The notes under the pieces are model-generated. The model did not search any database and had not been told where the DNA came from. It saw only the letters and a program-made list of their open reading frames with translations. Positions 57,567-64,000 of a stretch of DNA of 64,000 bases are shown here, in pieces. This stretch comes from Alkalihalobacillus sp. TS-13. Its GTDB lineage: Bacteria; Bacillota; Bacilli; Bacillales; Fictibacillaceae. A program made the position numbers and the translations under genes. The stretch spans positions 248,001 to 312,000 of the forward strand of contig NZ_JAHKSI010000002.1 in NCBI RefSeq assembly GCF_019720915.1, written 5' to 3'. Position 1 is the stretch's first letter, and each line of letters opens with the position of its first letter.

Positions 57567-59093
57567 TTGGAGAAGATTAGAGGAAAGGCTCCTCACAAGA
57601 ATGTAGTGTTCTGGGTATCATCCATTATCGTTTTCTTGTTTGTTTTATGGGGGGCCATTTCACCTAAAAGCCTAGGGGATAATGCAGGATCAGTGTTTGA
57701 TTTCACTACATATGCATTTGGCTGGTTTTACTTGATTGCCGTCTTTTTCTTTACGATGTTCTGTTTGATATTAGCGATCAGCCGTTACGGTAAAATACGT
57801 TTAGGTGGAGATGAATCAAGACCAGAATATCCTTTCTTCACTTGGATCGGTATGCTTTTCAGTGCTGGATTCGGGGTTGGACTTGTGTTCTGGGGTGTGG
57901 CTGAGCCAATGAGTCACTTTTTCGAGCCACCTATGGGCATTGATGGCCAATCGGAACAAGCAGCAAGAGTTTCAATGCGCTATTCATTTTTCCACTGGGG
58001 AATCCATCAATGGTCAGTTTTCACTGTAGTCGGTCTAGCGTTAGGGTTCTTCCAATACCGTAGACAGGAAAAAGGATTGATCAGCACCACGTTCAATCCG
58101 CTCATCGGTAAGACTGGTAAAACACCTCTGAGAAGGACTGTGGATATCCTCGCAGTAATTGCAACAATCACTGGTGTAGCAACGTCACTTGGTTTTGGTA
58201 TCCTACAAATCAATGGCGGTCTTAAAACCGTATTCGACCTGCCGAATAACGCAGTCATGCAACTGATCATTACTGCAATTTTACTCGTTATGTATCTAAC
58301 ATCTGCGATGACGGGAATAGACAGGGGAATCAAATGGCTCAGTAACCTGAATTTAGGACTGGCCTTATTCTTGATGGTAGCGATGCTGATCATGGGACCT
58401 ACTGTATTCATATTGAACAGTATGACTTTAGGGATTGGTGACTATATATCCAAGTTTTTTGAAATGAGTTTCCGGTTGACTCCATACACCGGCGGAACAT
58501 GGGTCAGGGATTGGACGGTCTTTTATTGGGCTTGGGTCATTGCCTGGTCTCCATTCGTCGGTTCATTCGTAGCACGTGTCTCTCGCGGCCGTACAATAAG
58601 AGAATTTGTTTTTGGCGTATTGATCGTCCCACCGTTTCTTGCAATTGTTTGGATCGCAATCTTTGGTGGAACAGCACTGCATCTAGATCTCTTGCAAGGT
58701 ACGGATATTGCAGGTTTGGTAAATAAGGATGTAACGACAGCATTATTCGTCACGTATGAACAGCTGCCATTTTCATTTTTATTCTCGTTGCTTTCAATCC
58801 TGTTGATCTTTACGTTCTTGATCACCTCTGCAGACTCAGCAACCTTCGTTCTAGGCATCATGACAACGGATGGCGACTTGAATCCTGGAAGATTCGTTAA
58901 ATTCATCTGGGGCGTTCTGATGGCGGCAATTGCAGCCGTCCTTATCATCAGCAGTGGACTACAAGGATTACAGACAGCATCCTTAATTGCAGCGCTGCCA
59001 TTTACAGTCATACTGATCCTCATGTGTCTGTCCATCATCAAAGTGGTTAGGAAAGAACCGAATCTAAGACATAAAAAACGGAACATCCAGTAA
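57567..59093 (+). CDS. BCCT family transporter (OpuD-like glycine betaine uptake)
   Basis: 508 residues starting at TTG with AAGGAGG upstream. Twelve helices are visible. GFGVGLVFWGVAEPMSHFFE contains the substrate/Na+ region, and DWTVFYWAWVIAWSPFVGSF is the tryptophan-rich BCCT signature in helix 8. The GxG segment reads FGVG, as in Na+-coupled betaine carriers. It imports compatible solutes such as glycine betaine under osmotic stress. The long AT-rich leader and sigma-B-like promoter would fit stress control. The terminator overlaps the next gene's ribosome binding site. Confidence 0.92.
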   Translation: MEKIRGKAPHKNVVFWVSSIIVFLFVLWGAISPKSLGDNAGSVFDFTTYAFGWFYLIAVFFFTMFCLILAISRYGKIRLGGDESRPEYPFFTWIGMLFSAGFGVGLVFWGVAEPMSHFFEPPMGIDGQSEQAARVSMRYSFFHWGIHQWSVFTVVGLALGFFQYRRQEKGLISTTFNPLIGKTGKTPLRRTVDILAVIATITGVATSLGFGILQINGGLKTVFDLPNNAVMQLIITAILLVMYLTSAMTGIDRGIKWLSNLNLGLALFLMVAMLIMGPTVFILNSMTLGIGDYISKFFEMSFRLTPYTGGTWVRDWTVFYWAWVIAWSPFVGSFVARVSRGRTIREFVFGVLIVPPFLAIVWIAIFGGTALHLDLLQGTDIAGLVNKDVTTALFVTYEQLPFSFLFSLLSILLIFTFLITSADSATFVLGIMTTDGDLNPGRFVKFIWGVLMAAIAAVLIISSGLQGLQTASLIAALPFTVILILMCLSIIKVVRKEPNLRHKKRNIQ

Positions 59094-59131
59094 ATGTTAC
59101 CAATTCTTAACCCCTAAATAAAAGGAATGTG

Positions 59132-59171
59132 ATCCCTCCTAGTCGAATCATTGATTCAGGGAGGGATTTTT
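59132..59171 (+). terminator. Terminator hairpin that contains the next gene's ribosome binding site
   Basis: ATCCCTCC (59132) pairs with GGGAGGGAT (59159) and inside it GAATCA pairs with TGATTC. Five T follow and then the ATG of the next gene. GGGAGGG is the Shine-Dalgarno of that gene and is buried in the stem. Confidence 0.75.
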
Positions 59172-60044
59172 ATGTATTTGGAACCATATCTGAAATGTAT
59201 CACGTCATTTTACCCTTCGCTTGAAATCCATACGATTCATTGGAACCATTTTGGAGAAAACAACGATATTCTTTTTCTTAATAATCAGTGGGTGTTCCGG
59301 TTTCCTAAGCATGATAAAGCATTGAAATCTCTGCAGACTGAGTGTGAGCAGCTGACTTATGTACGGCCATACATCACCCTTCCAACTCCTGAACCGGTTT
59401 TCGTAAATACAGATACGAACATTTTGGGTCAGGCATTTTTCGGATACCCATTGATCCCTGGTGAGCCACTTTACGCAGAAACCTTAGAAGAATCATCTCC
59501 ACAAATTCAAGAATGTATTGCACAAAAGTTAGCTCAATTTTTGTGTGAACTGCATGCGATTCCTACAAAAGATGCTCCTGGCAGGACTGTAACCAATGAA
59601 ACAGCTTATGACTACTGGGTTAATTTATATGAGAAGGTCAAACAATCTTTGTTTTCATATATCAGGCTTGATAAACAACAGCAAATTTCGCGTCACTTTG
59701 AAACATTTTTGAACAATCGATTGAACTTCGAATTTACCCCGGCGATCATTCATGGGGACTTTGGCATTTCCAATATCCTATTTGACGATGAAGCAAAGTG
59801 CATAAGCGGTATTGTGGACTTTGGAAGCAGCCATGTAGGAGATCCTGCGATTGATATTGCAGGTTTGTTGAAACAGTATGGCATACAATTCGTCGATATG
59901 TTGTCTGAATTCTATCCAAACCTGGAAACGTTAATTCCTAGAGCAAGGTTTTATGCCGGAACATTTGGCCTGCAAGAAGCGTTGTATGGCTATCAGTACA
60001 AAAACCAAGAATCTCTTGAGAATGGTTTGAAAGAATATGTATAA
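59172..60044 (+). CDS. Aminoglycoside phosphotransferase (APH) family kinase
   Basis: 290 residues from ATG 59172. The APH fold has the catalytic HGD in AIIHGDFGISNILFDDEAKC and the metal Asp in GIVDFGSSHVGDPAIDIAG. WVFRFPKHDKALKSLQTECE is the N-terminal nucleotide lobe, with the Lys in FPKHDKAL. Such kinases phosphorylate small metabolites or antibiotics; resistance to a drug is not implied. Its Shine-Dalgarno is part of a terminator hairpin, so expression is probably low or conditional. Confidence 0.85.
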   Translation: MYLEPYLKCITSFYPSLEIHTIHWNHFGENNDILFLNNQWVFRFPKHDKALKSLQTECEQLTYVRPYITLPTPEPVFVNTDTNILGQAFFGYPLIPGEPLYAETLEESSPQIQECIAQKLAQFLCELHAIPTKDAPGRTVTNETAYDYWVNLYEKVKQSLFSYIRLDKQQQISRHFETFLNNRLNFEFTPAIIHGDFGISNILFDDEAKCISGIVDFGSSHVGDPAIDIAGLLKQYGIQFVDMLSEFYPNLETLIPRARFYAGTFGLQEALYGYQYKNQESLENGLKEYV

Positions 60045-60120
60045 AACTGATTCTTTCCACGGATATCTGCAAGCCTCCTAAGCTCCCTTGCACAGGATGT
60101 GTTGACTTCTTACATGTACA
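60045..60120. repeat. Family D fragment
   Basis: GGATATCTGCAAGCCTCCTA and CCTTGCACAGGATGTGTTGA match, in the plus orientation, the CAAACCTCC...CGCACAGGATGTC segment at 16475. Confidence 0.55.
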
Positions 60121-60169
60121 CTAGCATCAATCTTTTAGAAAACAACCATGTATAAAGGTCAATTCATCA

Positions 60170-60197
60170 TTAATTCTGCTCATTCGTGTACATACTA
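60170..60197 (+). promoter_or_regulatory. Candidate sigma-G (forespore) promoter of the SASP gene
   Basis: CATACTA (60191-60197) is an exact match to the sigma-F/G -10. The -35 area (TTAATTC, about 15 bases upstream) is a weaker match. Position and target gene support forespore expression. Confidence 0.5.
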
Positions 60198-60306
60198 AGT
60201 GTAACGAAATTGGATTGGAAAATGCCTTTGTTGCATGTCCATTCATTTCATGAAATGTGAGAAAGAATCCATTTTTCCTTTCTCGAGTGAAAAGGAGGCG
60301 AATCTA

Positions 60307-60573
60307 ATGGCGAGAAGGCGCAGACCCCTGGTTCCTGAAGCTAGGGAAGAACTCGACCAGCTTAAAGTCGAAGTCATGAAAAAGAAAGGGTATCAGATCG
60401 AGGACCCTGACCAGACCAAGTTTGAGGTCGCGAAAGGTCTTGGTATACCTTTAAAAGAAAAAGGCAATCAGAACCTGAGTTCTCATGATGCCGGGCGTAT
60501 TGGCGGTCAAATCGGGGGAAGCATGGTTCATGAATTGATACAACGCGCAAAAAACCAATTGAATAGACAGTGA
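60307..60573 (+). CDS. Alpha/beta-type small acid-soluble spore protein (SASP)
   Basis: 88 residues from ATG 60307 with AAGGAGGCG upstream; the longer open frame from 60235 lacks a binding site. The SASP signature is present: LVPEAREELDQLKVEVM at the N-terminal half, a GPR-like cleavage region around KFEVAKGLG, and DAGRIGGQIGGSMVHELI near the end. These proteins coat spore DNA, protect it from UV and heat, and are degraded at germination. It has a basic Arg-rich N-terminus (MARRRRP). The variant GPR site and length make it a divergent member. Confidence 0.88.
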   Translation: MARRRRPLVPEAREELDQLKVEVMKKKGYQIEDPDQTKFEVAKGLGIPLKEKGNQNLSSHDAGRIGGQIGGSMVHELIQRAKNQLNRQ

Positions 60574-60579
60574 ATAGCA

Positions 60580-60610
60580 AGAGACTGACCTGTACGTCAG
60601 GCTCTTTTTT
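60580..60610 (+). terminator. Terminator of the SASP gene
   Basis: GAGACTGAC and GTCAGGCTC pair around CTGTAC, followed by six T. Confidence 0.85.
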
Positions 60611-60611
60611 A

Positions 60612-61125
60612 TGTTTCTAAAAGTTTGTTGCGAATGGAATGTTGTTAAGAGCTAAAACTTTTTGACGGGTAAAACATGCGAGTCTCCAGCGGGAAAAGCA
60701 AGCTAAACGAGACCCCGCAAGCGAATTAAGGATCTTCGACTATTATGATGAACTTCGACTAATTACCACCACGTCCTGCGCCTGCGGTTACTCGGCGCAA
60801 AACTGCAAAAAGGATGGAATAAAAGTCTGTGGTCCTGTGGTGAACGTCGAAGCCAGCATAAAGAAATCTCATAGCAGACACGAAAACGGTTTTTTTGTGT
60901 TGAGATCCTGTGCAAGTGAGCTTAGGAGGCTTGCAGATTTTGGGCTTATGTATGGAAGTGATGTATAGCTCAGCGACCAGTCACTTGGATCACTTCAAAC
61001 TTCTTGTGGCGGCGAGAGCCTCCTCGTCAGCCTTTCAGTGACCTGCGTGACTAAACAGGTCGCTTCCGCTTTTCTTGTGCCCGCGGAAAGCGAGTATATT
61101 TTCCAGAAACTACAATCTATACGAA
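60612..61125 (-). repeat. Composite repeat, inverted copy of 16300-16712
   Basis: It contains, on the plus strand, AGGATCTTCGACTATTATGA, ACCACCACGTCCTGCG, TGGTGAACGTCGAAGCCAGC, GCGACCAGTCACTTGGATCA and CTTCCGCTTTTCTTGTGCCC, each the reverse complement of blocks at 16300-16712 and in the matching order. Its left part also matches 50520-50640. No open frame with a binding site is present. About 500 bp, the longest repeat in the window. Confidence 0.82.
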
Positions 61126-61228
61126 AACAGCCATTTAAAAAATCTGTTTCGTCACTCGAAGGATTTCACCCCCTAGAGAAAGAATACCATTAGTAGGAAA
61201 AATATTTTACTCGTGGGAGGGTTTTTGG

Positions 61229-62761
61229 ATGGCACAACAAGTATTAGACGAAACAGTACAACAGGCAATTAAGCAGTTCACGGAAATGGATGAGAAAATT
61301 TGTCACTTCACTAATATATTGGGACTGCTTGGATGGGATGCGCGGACTTATGCCCCTAAGAAAGGAAAACCGATCTTTGCAAAAGCAAAAGGGACACTTT
61401 CGACAGAGACCTTTAAGCTATCCGTTTCAAAGGAAATGGGTGAATGTTTAGGTACTCTTTCACAGCCGGACGTTTTTGAGCAACTAGACCCTGATACCAG
61501 GGCTTGTGTAAGGGAACGGAACAAGGAATATGACAAGTCCAAGCAAATCCCTTCTGATGTATACAACGAATATGTTATCCTGGCTTCCAATGCAAATGAT
61601 GCATGGGAAGAGGCACGTGCTAAAGATGACTTTTCCCACTTTCAGCCCTATTTAGAAGAAATGATCGAAATGAAACGCCGCTTTGCAGAGTATTTCGGAT
61701 ATGAAAAACATCCTTACGATGCCTTGCTGGATGAATTCGAACCAGGTTTGACTGTGGAAAAGCTCGACCCGCTGTTTTCTGATTTGAGGAAGAAGAGCAT
61801 CGAGTTATTGAACCGTATTCAACAGTCATCCAGAAAGCCTCGTACTGATATTTTCAATCAAAATTATGATGTAGAAAAGCAAAAGGAATTCGCACAATTC
61901 ATCATCGGTAAGCTTGGGTACGATCTTAATGCTGGTCGTCTTGATGAAACGACTCACCCTTTTGCGATGGGGATCAATACGGGAGATGTTCGGATTACCA
62001 CGCGCTACGAGCCTGAAAATCCTCGAATGGCCGTGTTCGGTACAATCCATGAAACAGGTCATGCCCTTTATGAGCAAGGTGTGAACTCTGATTATGAAGG
62101 TCGAGTGATCCGGAGAGGTGCATCATTTGGAATCCACGAGTCTCAATCTCGATTCTTGGAAAACTTCGTCGGACGTACGAAAGAGTTCTGGACATACTTC
62201 TACGATGATATTAAAGCGCATTTTCCTCACCAATTAAGTGCCGTGTCCCTAGATGAATTTTATCGTGCAGTGAACTGTGTCGAGCCATCGCTTATCCGGG
62301 TTGAAGCGGATGAACTGACGTATAATCTGCATATCATGCTGCGTTATGAAATTGAGAAAGGTTTGATCGCTGGAGATATCGAAGTGAAGGATCTGCCGAA
62401 GATTTGGAATGAAAAGATGATGGATTATTTAGGTGTGATCCCGCCATCCAATCGACTAGGTGTACTGCAGGATGTGCACTGGTCCCACGGCGGTGTCGGC
62501 TACTTCCCTTCTTATTCACTCGGCAACTTATACGGTGCGCAGATTTTAAATAAAGTGTTACAGGAATTACCGGATTTCTACGAATTGATTCAAAACGGAG
62601 AGTTCATGAAGATCCGTGAATGGCTTCGTGAGAATGTCCACCAATACGGAAAGCTCTATACTCCGGGCGAACTGATCAAAAAGGTGACCGGAGAAGACCT
62701 TGATGCGAAGTACCTCACCGACTACCTCGAAGAGAAATTCACCAAACTTTACGATCTTTAA
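61229..62761 (+). CDS. Metallocarboxypeptidase, M32 family
   Basis: 510 residues, the size of thermostable carboxypeptidase Taq-type enzymes. The zinc motif HETGH is at residues 274-278 in FGTIHETGHALYEQ, with the third ligand Glu in GIHESQSRFLENFVG. DVRITTRYEPENPRMAVFG precedes it. The all-helical cytosolic enzyme removes C-terminal residues from peptides. ATG has GGGAGGG upstream, and a strong terminator follows, so the gene is monocistronic. Confidence 0.95.
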   Translation: MAQQVLDETVQQAIKQFTEMDEKICHFTNILGLLGWDARTYAPKKGKPIFAKAKGTLSTETFKLSVSKEMGECLGTLSQPDVFEQLDPDTRACVRERNKEYDKSKQIPSDVYNEYVILASNANDAWEEARAKDDFSHFQPYLEEMIEMKRRFAEYFGYEKHPYDALLDEFEPGLTVEKLDPLFSDLRKKSIELLNRIQQSSRKPRTDIFNQNYDVEKQKEFAQFIIGKLGYDLNAGRLDETTHPFAMGINTGDVRITTRYEPENPRMAVFGTIHETGHALYEQGVNSDYEGRVIRRGASFGIHESQSRFLENFVGRTKEFWTYFYDDIKAHFPHQLSAVSLDEFYRAVNCVEPSLIRVEADELTYNLHIMLRYEIEKGLIAGDIEVKDLPKIWNEKMMDYLGVIPPSNRLGVLQDVHWSHGGVGYFPSYSLGNLYGAQILNKVLQELPDFYELIQNGEFMKIREWLRENVHQYGKLYTPGELIKKVTGEDLDAKYLTDYLEEKFTKLYDL

Positions 62762-62770
62762 GAAGCATTG

Positions 62771-62807
62771 AACGACGCGAAAGGGCGACTCCCCTTCCGC
62801 GTCGTTT
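62771..62807 (+). terminator. Terminator of the M32 carboxypeptidase gene
   Basis: AACGACGCG and CGCGTCGTT pair at the base, with AAGGG/CCCTT-type pairing inside, followed by T residues. Confidence 0.88.
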
Positions 62808-62821
62808 TTATTTGGTGAGCG

Positions 62822-62950
62822 GGTGCCAGGCACCGATTTGAATCCCTTCTCCCACAACGCTTCTCAGGTGGTGCCAGGCACTGATTTGAATCCTTACTGC
62901 CCCAACGACTCTCAGATGGTGCCAGGCACCGATGCCGGCACCGATGCCCC
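62822..62950. repeat. Three-unit tandem repeat of exactly 48 bp with GGTGCCAGGCACC
   Basis: GGTGCCAGGCAC begins at 62822, 62870 and 62918. Each unit continues GATTTGAATCC, a variable part and CAACGNNTCTCAGNT. A truncated GCCGGCACCGATGCC follows. GGTGCC-A-GGCACC is a perfect palindrome in each unit. It lies just upstream of modA. Confidence 0.85.
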
Positions 62951-63011
62951 TACTCCATTTGTTTTTAGGGCAGGTAGGTCACATTTTTGATATAGTAGAC
63001 GGAGAGTATAT

Positions 63012-63809
63012 GTGTTATTGGATGTGACGAGTGTGAGGAAGTACTTAATTCTGTTAGCTGCTTTATTTATAGCGCTTTTTGGTTGCCAGGGGCAGTCGAA
63101 TGACAGTAATCGAAAAGTTGAGGTGTACGTTTTAGCTGCTGCAAGCCTAACCAATGCTATGAAACAAGTTGAAAAAGAGTTTGAGGATACCCATCCAGAT
63201 ATCGAAGTGATCACGAGTTTCGCCTCTTCCGGCACGTTGCAGCGTCAAATTGAACAAGGTGCCCCAGCAGACGTTTTCATCTCTGCATCTAACTTTGAAT
63301 TTGACCGATTACGAAAGAAAGAGCTAATCCATCCTAGCTATTCGAAAACTATTTTATCCAATGAATTGGCTTTAGTAACGAATAAATCACTTAATGTCGA
63401 TATCCAAAAACCCGAAAATCTTACAAGTGATCAAATTAAACGAATTTCGATTGGTGCCCCAGAATCAGTCCCTGCAGGAAAATATGCAAAAGAAACGTTG
63501 GAAAAACTTAAACTTTGGAAGCAGATTGAAAACAAAATCGTCTATGCTAAAGACGTACAACAGGTTCTTTCATATATCGAAACTGGAAATGTCGATGCCG
63601 GATTTGTATATCGATCCGATGCCAAAACATCGTCCAAAGTCAAAATCCAATCTATAATTGCGAGTGATTTACACTCACCGATTATTTATCCAGCAGGTGT
63701 ACTGAAGAACACCCAACATCCAGAGGAAGCAAAACAGTTTTATGAGTATCTAAACAATAAGCAAGCTATGGAAACTTTTATAGATTTCGGCTTCAAGCCT
63801 ATAGATTGA
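63012..63809 (+). CDS. modA: Molybdate ABC transporter substrate-binding lipoprotein
   Basis: 265 residues from GTG 63012 with GGAG seven bases upstream; another GTG at 63033 is possible. A lipoprotein signal ends in LFGC near residue 26. The ModA signature follows: VYVLAAASLTNAMKQVEKEF, FASSGTLQRQIEQGAPADVF and ISIGAPESVPAGKYAKETLE. It binds molybdate (or tungstate) outside the membrane. modB starts ten bases after the stop, so this is the first gene of a modAB(C) operon that continues past the window. Confidence 0.93.
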   Translation: MLLDVTSVRKYLILLAALFIALFGCQGQSNDSNRKVEVYVLAAASLTNAMKQVEKEFEDTHPDIEVITSFASSGTLQRQIEQGAPADVFISASNFEFDRLRKKELIHPSYSKTILSNELALVTNKSLNVDIQKPENLTSDQIKRISIGAPESVPAGKYAKETLEKLKLWKQIENKIVYAKDVQQVLSYIETGNVDAGFVYRSDAKTSSKVKIQSIIASDLHSPIIYPAGVLKNTQHPEEAKQFYEYLNNKQAMETFIDFGFKPID

Positions 63810-63819
63810 GGTTTTTATC

Positions 63820-64000
63820 ATGGTCCAATCCTTTTGGTCTCCAGTTTATTTATCAATTACCATCGCAGTTACGGCAGGGACTATCGTGGCCATTCTAGGT
63901 ATTCTGTGTGGCCGTTTGATGGCGAGGAAATCGTTCACTGGTAAAACAATGGTTGAAACATTCCTCATGCTGCCGCTTGTTTTACCACCGACAGTTGTCG
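63820..64000 (+). CDS. modB: Molybdate ABC transporter permease (5' part only)
   Basis: ATG 63820 with GAGG eight bases upstream; 60 codons are visible before the window ends. SFWSPVYLSITIAVTAGTIV is the first helix and ETFLMLPLVLPPTVV is the conserved region entering the second, typical of ModB. It forms the membrane channel that receives molybdate from ModA. The ATP-binding and C-terminal parts lie outside. Confidence 0.92.
   Translation, partial: MVQSFWSPVYLSITIAVTAGTIVAILGILCGRLMARKSFTGKTMVETFLMLPLVLPPTVV

Noticed and set aside
58523-59086. 187-codon minus-strand open frame
   Set aside because: Antisense to the BCCT transporter; no Shine-Dalgarno and no family features.
59172-60044. Antibiotic resistance gene
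   Set aside because: Only the generic APH kinase motifs are visible, which also occur in kinases of ordinary metabolites; nothing indicates a drug substrate.
62822-62950. CRISPR-like repeat upstream of modA
   Set aside because: The whole 48-bp unit is conserved, not just a repeat separated by unique spacers, and there are no cas genes.

Overview
The window comes from a low-to-moderate-GC, Gram-positive, endospore-forming member of the Bacillaceae. The evidence is an alpha/beta-type small acid-soluble spore protein, a YtvI-like sporulation membrane protein, a sporulation-type PAS histidine kinase, GGAGG-type ribosome binding sites, many TTG/GTG starts, and the Bacillus-style nadB-nadC-nadA operon divergent from a nifS-like gene. 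The BCCT osmolyte transporter and several TRAP components suggest a salt-exposed lifestyle (inference). I see no rRNA, tRNA, CRISPR array, prophage or complete insertion sequence. The genus cannot be fixed from sequence reading alone.

Layout. 1-5.3 kb: a GNAT acetyltransferase cut by the window edge, a lipoprotein/SMP-30 pair, a coiled-coil protein, an FAD oxidase coupled to a half-length MFS protein, and the 3' remnant of an alpha/beta hydrolase. 5.9-11.2 kb: a catabolic operon of TAXI-type TRAP binding protein, DUF1850 protein, fused TRAP permease, fumarylacetoacetase-family hydrolase and atypical SDR. 11.6-16.2 kb: isoaspartyl dipeptidase, a secreted glucan hydrolase with a clear LacI/CcpA-type control region, and a Gfo/Idh/MocA dehydrogenase. 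16.7-23.8 kb: a DctS-DctR two-component system divergent from a DctB-like TRAP binding protein and a DUF3870 protein, followed by glutarate hydroxylase (glaH) and L-2-hydroxyglutarate oxidase (lhgO), a glutarate-to-2-oxoglutarate route with a possible structured leader. 23.8-28.3 kb: DinB, YihY, then a PrsW-type intramembrane protease fused to a polymorphic-toxin C-terminus with a HEAT-like probable immunity gene.

28.7-34.9 kb holds what I consider the most interesting locus. A TTG-initiated HTH-TPR regulator of the RRNPP (Rap/NprR/PlcR) type is divergent from an 85-residue secreted peptide precursor whose C-terminal half is three 13-residue repeats of DP(V/I)WPD(G/S)PV. It looks like a peptide pheromone system with a multi-copy precursor. 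An uncharacterised 45-residue protein follows the regulator. Downstream are a two-gene membrane operon and an intracellular subtilisin. 34.9-40.3 kb: MFS transporter, SDR, terpenoid-cyclase-fold protein, small lipoprotein, YczE-like protein and a hotdog thioesterase. 40.5-45.2 kb: de novo NAD synthesis (nadB, nadC, nadA) divergent from a cysteine desulfurase across a candidate NiaR operator. 45.4-64 kb: secreted lamin-tail/phospholipase D protein, sulfotransferase, YtvI, PAS kinase, a beta-propeller protein whose only plausible start is ATA, a MarR/EmrB drug-efflux pair, small proteins, a BCCT transporter, an APH-family kinase, a spore protein, an M32 carboxypeptidase and the start of a modAB molybdate operon.

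Intergenic DNA is unusually rich in repeats. There are seven copies of an 82-90 bp element (family A), five of a roughly 85-120 bp imperfect palindrome acting at gene ends (family B), elements with GGCTYTGTTA ends (family C), a 400-500 bp composite present in inverted orientation about 44 kb apart (family D), and several mini-arrays with a roughly 20-21 bp period but a different core sequence in most places.
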